Origin: a virus
Direction: 5' to 3' (one strand)
Virus record (IMG/VR): IMGVR_UViG_3300044492_000149
Coordinates: 1 to 64,000 of that record
Length of the DNA: 64,000 nt
Translations under genes and position numbers: made by a program
In this document: positions 21,840 to 30,886 of the stretch, one piece after another
Position numbering within the stretch: position 1 is the first letter of the stretch
Layout of the letters: each line of letters begins with the position of its first letter
Notes under the pieces: model-generated
What the model was told of the DNA's origin: nothing
What the model saw: only the letters and a program-made list of their open reading frames with translations
Databases searched by the model: none

Positions 21840-24602
21840 ATCGCCTCTTTCGTCGAGCAAGCTACCCTCCAAGTAAGAGATCAGTCGACCGCTCAGATCA
21901 ATAAGATCAACGCGGCGTTGAAAACCCTTGCGACCACAGCGAAGTCCCTGAAGTCGATCAAGATCGACATCAAGGTCAACGACGCCAATGTAGACAAGGC
22001 CACGAGAGCCCTGCGAGCCTTGCGCAACGAGGTCAACGCCGCCAAGCGCGCACAGAACATCAACATCACTGCCAATACGGGTTCGGTTCGTCAAGCCCAG
22101 AACGCAGTTCGTGGTCTCACGCGAGACATCCGTGGTCTGAAGAACACCTCTACCGCAGCCCGCGTCAACATCAACACTAGCGCGATCTCCCAAGCCCGCC
22201 AGCAGTTGGCAGCGTTACGGTCAGCCGCTCGGCGGCCTATCAATGTTCCCTTTGTTAATGCTGGTGGCGGACCCGGTGCTGGTGCTGGTAGGCCTGGCCT
22301 TGGGGGCGGCCGTCCCGGCGGTGGCCGTCCTGGAGCCCCCGGTGCTGGTGGCGGAGGCGGTGGTGGTCGTGGTTTCATCGGTGCTGGACTTGGCGCTGCT
22401 GGTCGAGGTTTCAGTGCCGGTTTAGGCGGTGGCCTGGGTTTCCTTGGGATCAACCCAGCATTCATGGCGGTGACGGCGGCAGCTTATGCGGCAGCGGCTG
22501 CGTTGAAGGCCGTAACCGAGAGTGCTGCTACTCGTGATCGTACCAAGCTGCAAGCCGCTGTGGCAGCTACACCAGCGCAACAAGCTATCATTGATGCGAA
22601 CAACGCGGACAAGACAAAAGACCGTGGTCCCCTGCCTTACACTGACGACGAACGCAAGCAGCTGGTAACTTCGCTTCTTGGTGACGTCCAAGGCGAGGGC
22701 AAGACGCCGGAAGAACGGGGCGAGGCTAGAGCTAGGGCCGCTATCAACATCGCTGATCTCATGGAACGGGAAGTTCTACCCCGTCAGTATGCTTTAGGTG
22801 GTCCAGATAAATCACCGGAGGATGTTAAGGCAGGTGTTCGTAAGCTTGTTCAGGCCATGAACTTGGCCTCGACGGACATTACCGATGAAAAGGGCAACAT
22901 CACCAAAGAAGGTCGTCGTGTTCTAGAGGGTATTCAGATCGCCCAAGCGGCCGATCCGGAACTGACGCCCGGTATGATCAAGACTACGCTGGCGAACCTG
23001 AAGACCGCCGGCTACAGCTTTAGCGCCGATGCCATAGCCAAGACGTTGATGAACGCCGGTAACCGCGGCGTTCGGTCCGCCAACGAAGCTTATCGGGCAA
23101 TGTCGTCGGCCACAGGTACGATCGACAACAAGGCACTGAACGAAGGTCTGGCTAATCTTAAACTTCTAGAAGGTTTCGACCGTAAGGAAGTCGGAAAGAA
23201 AAGCAAGAAAAAAGGTTCCATTATTCCTGGCAGTGGCCACGCTGTCGATGAAGCGGGATTGTATGAAGATCCCTATATGTGGTATCAGCAACACGTCGTT
23301 CCAAAGATGCAGGAAGACATTGGCAAGACTAATGCCTCTAAGGAACGAATGCGAGCTGCTAAAGAGGCGGGTAAGACACAGGACGAAATTGCCGCTGCCG
23401 GTGAGGCGACCAACGCTGAAACGATAGCTTGGATTGGTAGAAACTTCAAAAACATGTCAGCCGCTGGCAAGCAGGGCGTCGCTGACATGATCCTTGGTAA
23501 CAAGCAGGCCCAGCAACAAGTCGAACAAGCTCGACTTTCGCTCAAACAAAACGTGCCAAACGCCATGGCCAAGTCCTGGACGGCGCAGTGGGCAAATCTA
23601 AAGACTGAATTGGAGAACCGTCGGGCGCAGATGGGCGACGCCATGTTTGAGAAAATGGGGCTCGCTGACAAGTTGAAGTACCTCACGGAGGCCATTAAAA
23701 ATCCGCAAGGCAAGGAAGCTCAAACTCTAACTGCTGGTGGACTGGACATATTCAAAGCAGGACTGGGACCGCTGGCTACGGCTGCTGAGGGTTTGATTCG
23801 AGGCGGTTCTTTGTTGATCGACGGTGCCACGGCTTTAGCCAACTGGTTTGGCGTCGGCAGTGCCCCCTCTAATCCCATCAGTAGTCAGACTCCAGAGCAG
23901 CAGACCGCTACCGCTTTGAAACTAGCCTTGGCTGATCTGGAAACGGCGAACCGTGGCACGATTTCGCCTTATCCGGAGGAACGATCCGCCGCCATCGCAG
24001 AAGTCGTTCGGTTGACGAAGGTCGTAAATCAGCTGGCGACTAACAAGGCTTACCAAGAAGGCATGATCAAGCCCGATTGGTTTGATCCGAAGAAATTCAT
24101 TCAGGTTCCGCCTGGCGGTAACTTCGAGAAGCCAACCGGTGCAGTTCCAGTACCAGCGCCAACCACAGAACGGCCGACGTGGCTGGATGACATAATTCGC
24201 AACCTGCCGAAGCCACCACCGGAGACTGATACAACGGTGGGAGGTGGTTTTGGTAAACCGTTGGACCCTTCCATTGGAATCACTCTCGATGCAGCAGCGA
24301 AGGGTGTCAATGACTCGTCAGTAAATCTCGCCAATTCCGTACTAGGTCTCAGTACTGCTAACAGCAACTTCAACACGACGTTTAACGCCTTTCCGCAAAA
24401 GGGCACTGAGGCTGGCACCAACGTCGGCAACAGTGCTATCGGGGTCATCCAAGGAGGAGCCGGCGGCGCTGGAGAGACCTTTGGCAACTCGGCGCTTGGC
24501 GTTATTCGTTCCGGCCTGTCCAACATCAGCATCAACGTCAATGCCAACGTCACTGGTGCTGGAGCGTCCGGTGACAAGGGCAGTCAGAAGGCCGCTGAGT
24601 AA
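21840..24602 (+). CDS. tail tape measure protein
   Basis: About 920 aa if started at ATC 21840; the first conventional start is TTG 21918 (894 aa). The upstream 26 codons (ASFVEQATLQVRDQSTAQIN...) look like a true tape-measure N-terminus, and AGGGGG lies 5 nt before the ATC, so near-cognate initiation is possible. Body: heptad-rich Ala/Gln helices, a Gly/Pro-rich hinge (about 145-180), a hydrophobic segment (about 190-220), helical C-terminal half. Sets tail length and is ejected with DNA. It is the largest tail gene after the chaperones. Product is sure, start is not. Confidence 0.87.
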   Translation: MASFVEQATLQVRDQSTAQINKINAALKTLATTAKSLKSIKIDIKVNDANVDKATRALRALRNEVNAAKRAQNINITANTGSVRQAQNAVRGLTRDIRGLKNTSTAARVNINTSAISQARQQLAALRSAARRPINVPFVNAGGGPGAGAGRPGLGGGRPGGGRPGAPGAGGGGGGGRGFIGAGLGAAGRGFSAGLGGGLGFLGINPAFMAVTAAAYAAAAALKAVTESAATRDRTKLQAAVAATPAQQAIIDANNADKTKDRGPLPYTDDERKQLVTSLLGDVQGEGKTPEERGEARARAAINIADLMEREVLPRQYALGGPDKSPEDVKAGVRKLVQAMNLASTDITDEKGNITKEGRRVLEGIQIAQAADPELTPGMIKTTLANLKTAGYSFSADAIAKTLMNAGNRGVRSANEAYRAMSSATGTIDNKALNEGLANLKLLEGFDRKEVGKKSKKKGSIIPGSGHAVDEAGLYEDPYMWYQQHVVPKMQEDIGKTNASKERMRAAKEAGKTQDEIAAAGEATNAETIAWIGRNFKNMSAAGKQGVADMILGNKQAQQQVEQARLSLKQNVPNAMAKSWTAQWANLKTELENRRAQMGDAMFEKMGLADKLKYLTEAIKNPQGKEAQTLTAGGLDIFKAGLGPLATAAEGLIRGGSLLIDGATALANWFGVGSAPSNPISSQTPEQQTATALKLALADLETANRGTISPYPEERSAAIAEVVRLTKVVNQLATNKAYQEGMIKPDWFDPKKFIQVPPGGNFEKPTGAVPVPAPTTERPTWLDDIIRNLPKPPPETDTTVGGGFGKPLDPSIGITLDAAAKGVNDSSVNLANSVLGLSTANSNFNTTFNAFPQKGTEAGTNVGNSAIGVIQGGAGGAGETFGNSALGVIRSGLSNISINVNANVTGAGASGDKGSQKAAE

Positions 24603-25792
24603 TGTCGCGAACGAACTGCGCCATTGGTAAGGACTACGCGCCCGCCTCGTTCAAGGGCGTGTCGTTCTTGTGCACGGAAGCCGACATCGAAGGCGGTCGT
24701 CGCGGCGCTGAAGGCGAGTTTCCGTTTGGTGAAAACACAGCGTACGCCGACTTAGGTCGGAAGATCCGAGTCTACCACCTGACGGCAGCGTTCCGAGAAG
24801 ACGATCACGTCAGCGACAGCCAAGCCCTGTTTGCCGTTTGCGAGTCTCCTGGTCCTGGCATCCTGGTTCACCCGACCCGCGGCAGCGTCATGGTGGCCTG
24901 CCGGTCGGCTAAGTTCAAGGATAGCATCGAGGATAAAGCGGGTGAGACGACGGCGGATCTGGAATTCGTCGAAGCTAATCCGATCAGCGGGCTCCTTGGT
25001 TCTCTGTTTGGCCTGATCTCGTCAGGCCTCAACACGGCGTCGAAGAATTCTTTCTTGCGGGACTATCGGCCTACTTTGGTGTCTCAGCCCTGGAGCAAAG
25101 ACATCATCGACCGGGCTCAGTTTCTCGTTGATCTGGTGGGCAAGACGTTTATCCGAACGATGGCGCCAGACGCCCCCGCTCAGGACTGGCGCGACGCTCT
25201 GAAGATCGAAGAGGTAGCCACCGATGACGGATTGGCAGCATCGGCTTCTAATGTGGACCGCGTTCTGGTTTCTGGTTTTCGCCATATATCTTCTAATGTG
25301 GTCGATCCAGCCAAAGCTTTTACTGTGATGAAGAAACTGGCCAATGCGGCTACGACCTCGTCGGACCTGCCGGCAGGGATCGCTGTCGAGAGCGAAGAAG
25401 CTGTCCTCAGCCGTCACCGGATCTTAGCGGCTACCGGCATGGCTGAAGCTGCGATGGGTAAGAAATACGCTTACATCGACGAAGCCCTGCAGGCGATGGA
25501 CGCCGTCCTGGCTGTTCTTGAAGACGAAGCCCAGGTCGCTTACAAGAACTGTGACAACACTCTGTTCTTGGAGTTGCGCAAGTACGCGACTGAGTTCGGC
25601 AAGATGATGAATGATCTGGCGTATCGCCTGCCAGGTCTCGTAGCTGTGAATTTCATGGGCGGGGTCCACCCGCTGGTCGCTGCTTACGCGATTTACAAAG
25701 ACGCCAAACGACACCGTGAGTTGGAGCAGCGAAACATCGTCGATGCTAATGGCCGCTTCCAGCCCGTGGTCGTCGGTGTTGCGCCAACGTAA
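24602..25792 (+). CDS. Mu gpN-like DNA circularisation / baseplate protein
   Basis: 396 aa. N-terminal ~95 residues (ASFKGVSFLCTEADIEGGRRG ... FPFGENTAYADLGRKIRVY) match the DNA_circ_N domain of Mu gpN. The middle has hydrophobic GLLGSLFGLISSG and the rest is helical (LEQRN near the end). In Mu-like tails this protein is part of the tail tip next to the tape measure. ATG overlaps the tape measure stop. Confidence 0.85.
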   Translation: MSRTNCAIGKDYAPASFKGVSFLCTEADIEGGRRGAEGEFPFGENTAYADLGRKIRVYHLTAAFREDDHVSDSQALFAVCESPGPGILVHPTRGSVMVACRSAKFKDSIEDKAGETTADLEFVEANPISGLLGSLFGLISSGLNTASKNSFLRDYRPTLVSQPWSKDIIDRAQFLVDLVGKTFIRTMAPDAPAQDWRDALKIEEVATDDGLAASASNVDRVLVSGFRHISSNVVDPAKAFTVMKKLANAATTSSDLPAGIAVESEEAVLSRHRILAATGMAEAAMGKKYAYIDEALQAMDAVLAVLEDEAQVAYKNCDNTLFLELRKYATEFGKMMNDLAYRLPGLVAVNFMGGVHPLVAAYAIYKDAKRHRELEQRNIVDANGRFQPVVVGVAPT

Positions 25793-25795
25793 GTC

Positions 25796-27127
25796 ATGAA
25801 ACCTGTTGTCATTACTATTGGCGGCGGCGAACTGACGAACTGGACGGAGATGACTCTTCAGCGGAGCAAAGATGAGCTGACGGGTTCCCTTTCAGTGTCG
25901 ATCTTCGCCGGCGCCATGCCACCGTCGCCTTTGATCCGCCAGGCCAAGGCTGGCGCGGAGATCCAGGTCTACATCGCCGGTCAGTTGGCCTTCACAGGGA
26001 GCATAGATAAGCGCCAGGGCAGTGGTGCTAAGAAGGGGGAGAAAGGGACCAGGGCAGGCGGCGAGGACAACCACGGTGGTTCTATGAGCGTCAGCATCGG
26101 TCCTAACGAGTACACCATCAAGCTGTCAGCTCGCGGCAAGACTAAGCGGCTGATCGACTCGAGCCACCAGCACCCGACGACGAACATGCTGAAGCCCACG
26201 ACTAAAGAGGTCGTGGAGAAACTGGTCGAGCCGTGGAAAACTCAGGTCGAGTGGAAAGGCGAGGTGATCAAGCTTGATAAACAGCGATTTCGTGACGGGG
26301 CAAGAGTGGTCGACGAGCTGCACCGAGTTGCGCTGGAAAATTGTTACTTCATGTATGAGACCCGTGACGGCAAGCTGCGCGTCACGGATGGTGTCGGATC
26401 GGAAAGCGGTGGCGGCGACGCCCTCATCCTCGGCCAGAACATCCTGACGTTCTCTGCCGAACAGTCAGAGGATGAAGCCAAGAGCAAAGTCAAGGTCAAG
26501 GGACAGCGGAGCGACAAAGACAAGTGGGGCGAGGAAGCCCTGCTCAAGACGTTCAAGGAAGTTCAAGATAGCTGGGTTAAGGACTTCGTGCCGCTGACCG
26601 TTCAGCACTACGGTGACGCTGACGATAAAACTCTGGAACGTCGCGCCCGTTTTGAGATGAACAAGCGAAGCACGGAAAGCAAGAAGATCACGATCGACGT
26701 CTTTCACGTTCAGACTCCTAGCGGCCAGCCCTGGGATATTGGCAACACCCATTACGTCGAGGTCCCGCCCGAAGGTATCTTTGACGTCTTCGAATGCACG
26801 GAACTGACCTACCACGTCAACGCTGAAAAGGAATTGAAGACGACTCTGACGCTATCGCCACCGCCGTCAGGCGGCTCCGGCGGCAGCGGCGGCGGCTTCG
26901 GCCTCTCCTCGCTGCCTCTGAACATGGGACAGGCCAGGAGAAATCAGTCTGGTGTAACCATGGTCGCGGATCAGTTTCCGGCTCCTTGGTCGTCTCCGAT
27001 GTTGGGAGATCTGCCGCTGATGACCTTGGTCGAAGCCGCTGCTCTGCCACCGAAGGAAGAAACAGAAGAGCCACCACGGCAGCCGCCGCTGGTCTTACCA
27101 CCATGGTTTGGGGAGGAAACGTCATGA
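25796..27127 (+). CDS. Mu gpP-like baseplate hub / late control D-type protein
   Basis: 443 aa. Starts KPVVITIGGGELTNWTEMTL, with early beta barrel (IQVYIAGQLAFTGSIDKR), then KTKRLIDSSHQHPTTNML and the GARVVDELHRVALEN pattern typical of gpD/gpP hub proteins (family of T4 gp27). A Gly-Ser-rich linker (about 357-366) precedes a Pro-rich tail. Binds spike and tube. Overlaps the next gene by 4 nt. Confidence 0.82.
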   Translation: MKPVVITIGGGELTNWTEMTLQRSKDELTGSLSVSIFAGAMPPSPLIRQAKAGAEIQVYIAGQLAFTGSIDKRQGSGAKKGEKGTRAGGEDNHGGSMSVSIGPNEYTIKLSARGKTKRLIDSSHQHPTTNMLKPTTKEVVEKLVEPWKTQVEWKGEVIKLDKQRFRDGARVVDELHRVALENCYFMYETRDGKLRVTDGVGSESGGGDALILGQNILTFSAEQSEDEAKSKVKVKGQRSDKDKWGEEALLKTFKEVQDSWVKDFVPLTVQHYGDADDKTLERRARFEMNKRSTESKKITIDVFHVQTPSGQPWDIGNTHYVEVPPEGIFDVFECTELTYHVNAEKELKTTLTLSPPPSGGSGGSGGGFGLSSLPLNMGQARRNQSGVTMVADQFPAPWSSPMLGDLPLMTLVEAAALPPKEETEEPPRQPPLVLPPWFGEETS

Positions 27128-27717
27128 GCTTTACCCGGTATCGAGAGAGAACCCGAGACGTTCAGGACGGCATCGAGCGGCACGTCTGGGGCAAGCAAAA
27201 ATACACGGGCAAGGGCTCGATCATCAAAGTCCGTGGCACGGACAGCGAGGACCAAGAAGCCATGGTCCTGGTCGGCGGAGTTTCTTTCAACGTCAAGGAA
27301 AAGTTCAACACCGAGGTCATGCTCCTGTCCTCGTCGTCGGATACCCAGCTGAAAATGGCGCTGCTGACTATCCCCAAGGACAAGCAGCGACGGTGGATGG
27401 AGGGATCAGGTGGGGTTCAACATCCCACCGACGGCGAGTTTGCCTTGGATTTCTCGGACAAACTGGCCCACATCACTAAGAACAAGTTCGCCGTGGGGGA
27501 AAAGGGCGAATTTGAGGTCAAAGGTGACCAAGGTGTGTTTAGGGTCAAGAAATTGATCGTCGATGGCGAACTGGTCGTCAACAAGCGGATCAAGACCCCG
27601 CAGGTCATTCAGGGCAGCGAGAAGCCGCCCAGCTTCGAAGGCAGCAAGCAAGCCGAGATCGAGAAAGATGACCAGCCGAAGACGACGGCCCAGCTCGAGA
27701 TGGACCTCGACCGATGA
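27124..27717 (+). CDS. Mu gp45-like baseplate spike protein
   Basis: 197 aa from ATG 27124 (ATGA overlap). Starts TRYRERTRDVQDGIERHVW; then beta-rich OB-like region (MVLVGGVSFNVKEKFN, EVMLLSSSSDTQLKMALLTI) and repeated strands in the C-terminal half (FEVKGDQGVFRVKKLIVDGE) compatible with a beta-helix spike. Mu gp45/gpV family pierces the outer membrane. Last 30 residues charged. Confidence 0.78.
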   Translation: MSFTRYRERTRDVQDGIERHVWGKQKYTGKGSIIKVRGTDSEDQEAMVLVGGVSFNVKEKFNTEVMLLSSSSDTQLKMALLTIPKDKQRRWMEGSGGVQHPTDGEFALDFSDKLAHITKNKFAVGEKGEFEVKGDQGVFRVKKLIVDGELVVNKRIKTPQVIQGSEKPPSFEGSKQAEIEKDDQPKTTAQLEMDLDR

Positions 27718-28256
27718 TCGAACAGCCGTGCGCCGACCGGAACTCCGGCCGCCGGCGGATCTTCTGGACGACGCGGCAGGGCGCTTGCGGCGACTACAGT
27801 GTATGTGGCACACAGTGTGCTATCCCTGGGCTCCAGTATGTCGAGGAAGCCGACGACGGCCGAACGATCAGGAACGATGAGTGGTTGGAGAGCCTGATCC
27901 TCAATATTCTCAACACCCGGGCCAGAACCGACGCCAAGTGTCCTTCGCCTGCTGCCGTCTACGGCCACTGGTCTGAGTCTTACCGCGGCGATGGTTTGTA
28001 CATCGGCTCGAAGATGTGGAACGCTGCGACTAAGCCGTACATCCGAACGGCTGATGCTGTCAAGGCGATCAACGCTGCCGTGACTGCCGATGTTAGCAAG
28101 CTCGTCGCTCAAGGACTTGCCAACAGCGTCGACGTCGAGACCGTTTATCGTAGCCACAACCGAGTCGACATCATCATCACAGCGACGGTGATGAACGCGA
28201 GTCACACTCTCAATCTGTCAGGCAGCCTGTCTTCAGGTAACTGGTTCTGGCACTGA
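27714..28256 (+). CDS. Mu gp46-like baseplate wedge protein
   Basis: 180 aa. Pattern of gp46/gpW-lysozyme-like wedge proteins: DEWLESLILNILNTRARTDA (about 55-74), PSPAAVYGHWSESYRGDG and then a strand-rich end with VYRSHNRVDIIITATVMN. Forms the baseplate wedge with gp47. Cys-rich N-terminus (CGDYSVCGTQC). 4-nt overlap with the spike gene. Confidence 0.8.
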   Translation: MIEQPCADRNSGRRRIFWTTRQGACGDYSVCGTQCAIPGLQYVEEADDGRTIRNDEWLESLILNILNTRARTDAKCPSPAAVYGHWSESYRGDGLYIGSKMWNAATKPYIRTADAVKAINAAVTADVSKLVAQGLANSVDVETVYRSHNRVDIIITATVMNASHTLNLSGSLSSGNWFWH

Positions 28257-28269
28257 GCGGGTCCATGAA

Positions 28270-29493
28270 ATGTCATGCACTATTCTGAGACCCGACCCAC
28301 AGGCGCTGTTTGATCAGCTCCGAAGTATGTTTTCCTCCACTGTCTTGGGTGGTGGCAAAATCATACCGGAGTCGAACGAATGGTATGTCCTGACGAATGA
28401 CTACGCGATGGCAGAGCAATTCTACGCTGTCGCAGATCAGATGTGGCGGGAAACTGATCCTGCCACAGCTTGTTGCGATAATCTCTACGCCATGGCGGCT
28501 CAACATGGGGTGTTTCCTAACCCGGCGTCGCACTCTGAGGGTTACGCTAAATTGACAGGGACGGCAGGCTCGCCCATTCCGCCGTCGCTGGAGATCAGCA
28601 CGAGCCAGGGGACTTACATCTCCGTCGGTACGATCCCCTTGACGATGCCAGACAGCAACAGCATCGTGATCCGGATCAGAGCCTTGACTCCTGGACCGGC
28701 CATGAACTCGGCGGGGACGATAACGACTGGGACTCTGACGACTCCTGCCCCCGGGATCGACGCTGCTGTGCAAATCTGCGGTGGCACGTTCTGTGGCGGC
28801 GCCGACGCAGAGACCTGTGAGGAATTTCGCAAGCGGTACATAGAGCGGTTGGCCTATCAGCCGCGGGCGACTCTTTCGTGGATAAAGCAAAAACTCTTGG
28901 AGTTCCCTTGTTCCACGCGAGTATGCGTTCGAGAGGGTAGCTGTTGCAAATGCGAGCCAGAATGCGGAGAGTGCGGTTGTAAGAACTGTGGGACCAAGAT
29001 GGAGTTCTACGTTCTGTTCGACGACACCTTCCCGTGCGGTATTCCGCCGGCCAACGTTGTCGAAGACATCACGAATTGGATATTCGGTGAGCACCAGGGC
29101 TACGGCGAGGGGCAGGTAGAAATTGGCGTTTGCGGTAAGATTTACCAGCCAATTCCTTTGCTGTTGGATGTTTACATCGACATCGTGGGTTGCCCGTCTT
29201 CAACACAGAAACAAATAATCGAGGATCAAGTGCGGGCTATGTTCCGGCGGATTTGCCCGTCGATGCCCCTAAGGATCAAACAGTTCGAGTTGATCGTAGC
29301 GTCTGTCCTTGGCGTCGAGACAAACGCTTCGGTTCGGTTCTCTATCGTTGGCTGGGAAGACACGCCGCCGTTCTACCCTCGAGATCTGACTTGGATGACA
29401 GCCTGCGGCGACTTGGAGCCTGAGTGCGACGTGCTGCCGTGCCTGAACAAGGTGATTTTCATCGGTCCTGCTCAAGTGAAACCGCCATGCTGA
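28270..29493 (+). CDS. baseplate J-like protein (Mu gp47) with Cys-rich insertion
   Basis: 407 aa. Baseplate_J pattern: AMAAQHGVFPNPASHSEGYA (about 76-95), SQGTYISVGTIPLTMP, then ETCEEFRKRYIERLAYQPR (about 180-198). Between residues about 215 and 240 is a dense cluster: nine Cys within about 28 residues (CCKCEPECGECGCKNCG). That resembles a metal-binding or disulfide knob and is absent from ordinary members. Wedge component carrying fibres. Confidence 0.88.
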   Translation: MSCTILRPDPQALFDQLRSMFSSTVLGGGKIIPESNEWYVLTNDYAMAEQFYAVADQMWRETDPATACCDNLYAMAAQHGVFPNPASHSEGYAKLTGTAGSPIPPSLEISTSQGTYISVGTIPLTMPDSNSIVIRIRALTPGPAMNSAGTITTGTLTTPAPGIDAAVQICGGTFCGGADAETCEEFRKRYIERLAYQPRATLSWIKQKLLEFPCSTRVCVREGSCCKCEPECGECGCKNCGTKMEFYVLFDDTFPCGIPPANVVEDITNWIFGEHQGYGEGQVEIGVCGKIYQPIPLLLDVYIDIVGCPSSTQKQIIEDQVRAMFRRICPSMPLRIKQFELIVASVLGVETNASVRFSIVGWEDTPPFYPRDLTWMTACGDLEPECDVLPCLNKVIFIGPAQVKPPC

Positions 29494-30359
29494 CTGCTGA
29501 TGGCTGTCAGGTTGTTCTAGAGCCGGAACCCGAAGGATGCTGCCCGCCGCCTCTGTGTGGCAACGACTTGTGCTGCACGATGGTGGCGTTCATGAACATC
29601 CTGCCGTCCGGGCCTTTGTGGGACTACTGGAAGGCGGCTGCTATCAGTTACTTCGAGAGGTCTGATGATCCCCTGGAGTGTCCGCTTTTAACCGATCCAG
29701 CGTGCCCCTCCTTAGTTCTGCACGCCATCTACTGTGTCCTGAAGCTCAAGGGTCTGGTCCACGGCGCCCTCTGGCCAGCAATCCGGGAAAGCAACCCTTA
29801 TACAGCGGTCACGACCTTGGACGACCACTTGGCCCGCCTGCAGTGGGAAGATTGCTACAACCAACACTGCCGTTCAGTTTTGCTGGGTGAGCTGACGCCG
29901 TACGAGATCTGGACCGAGTGCGGACCGCTGTTCTGTCCGCCTAATTTTCCTCCGGATCTGGAGTGTGCTGTCAAAAGGGGCGTGGCGATCGCCCTGACGA
30001 GAGCTAACATGGGGATAATCAAGAACCTGTGCAGCATCAACTGGATCGTCGAACCCTTGGGAGCTGAGATCATCATCGTCCCTCCAACGGGAGCGCCGTC
30101 GACTGATCCTTGCAGCTTGTGTTTAGAGAATACTCAGTTCATCGTCCACACGACACGAGATTGGATCGAAGGCTGTGGTTCTGGAGAACTGTGCGATACC
30201 CAGAAACCGTTGCCCCAGATCCCGGCTTACTGGGATTGGGGTTGTGACAAGCCAGCTGGCTTACCTGACACGGTTTGGCCCGGACTTCTGGCAGCCGAGT
30301 GCATCATCAGGTCGATGATGCCGTCGAACTGTCCAAGCAACATTACGAGGGCTTGCTAA
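29487..30359 (+). CDS. Mu gp48-like tail protein, extremely Cys-rich
   Basis: 290 aa from ATG 29487, overlapping the gp47 stop. Size, order and the pattern FMNILPSGPLWDYW (about 34-47) fit DUF2313/Mu gp48. It carries 23 Cys (about 8 percent), for example EGCCPPPLCGNDLCC, TECGPLFCPP and DPCSLC. Likely links the baseplate to tail fibres. The cysteine content is unlike Mu gp48. Confidence 0.8.
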   Translation: MLTADGCQVVLEPEPEGCCPPPLCGNDLCCTMVAFMNILPSGPLWDYWKAAAISYFERSDDPLECPLLTDPACPSLVLHAIYCVLKLKGLVHGALWPAIRESNPYTAVTTLDDHLARLQWEDCYNQHCRSVLLGELTPYEIWTECGPLFCPPNFPPDLECAVKRGVAIALTRANMGIIKNLCSINWIVEPLGAEIIIVPPTGAPSTDPCSLCLENTQFIVHTTRDWIEGCGSGELCDTQKPLPQIPAYWDWGCDKPAGLPDTVWPGLLAAECIIRSMMPSNCPSNITRAC

Positions 30360-30886
30360 TGGCAACAGGTATTTTTCCAGAAAGCGTTGCCGGCGGTCTT
30401 GTCATTCGTGATGCTGCCGGCAATCCAACTGGCGTACTGAACGTCAACAATGCCTATGTTCCGTCGCCGGCATTTATATCAAGCTGTTTGCTGACGGCGC
30501 TGCCGTCGGATTGCACGGCGCGCATCGAAGCGCGACAGATCAACGCCATCGTGTCCGAGTTGGTTCATTTTGCTGAATGTCTGGATGCTAACGGACCGTG
30601 GAACTGTAACTCGTTGAACAATCTCTGCGCGGCGTTCGCGCAGTGGGCTTACGTCAACATCATTCCAACGATCATCTCTGACACGCCACCGCCGGTGCCG
30701 AAGCACAATCAGTTCTGGTGGGAGAGCGACACCGGACTGCTTTTCATCTGGTACGACGACGGCAACAGTCAGCAGTGGGTTCAAGTGACACCAGGGCCAG
30801 TGGTCGTCGACGGTGTCTCCATTGTTGGCGGCGGCGTCAAGACCGATCCGCTCAGAGTGGGTCTGGTGGACTGCGGAACCTACTGA
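30359..30886 (+). CDS. tail fibre-associated protein (hypothetical)
   Basis: 175 aa from ATG 30359 (TAATG overlap). Starts [20 protein letters not shown]. The central part holds cysteines ([20 protein letters not shown]) and the C-terminal half has [20 protein letters not shown] (about 118-137), a pattern common in fibre/adhesin proteins, followed by a DGVSIVGGG-type end. Precedes and overlaps the first large fibre gene. Confidence 0.7.
   Translation: MATGIFPESVAGGLVIRDAAGNPTGVLNVNNAYVPSPAFISSCLLTALPSDCTARIEARQINAIVSELVHFAECLDANGPWNCNSLNNLCAAFAQWAYVNIIPTIISDTPPPVPKHNQFWWESDTGLLFIWYDDGNSQQWVQVTPGPVVVDGVSIVGGGVKTDPLRVGLVDCGTY

Noticed and set aside
30718-30885. upstream extension of the first tail fibre
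   Set aside because: Lies entirely in the previous gene in another frame; the ATG at 30886 overlapping the stop is a better start.
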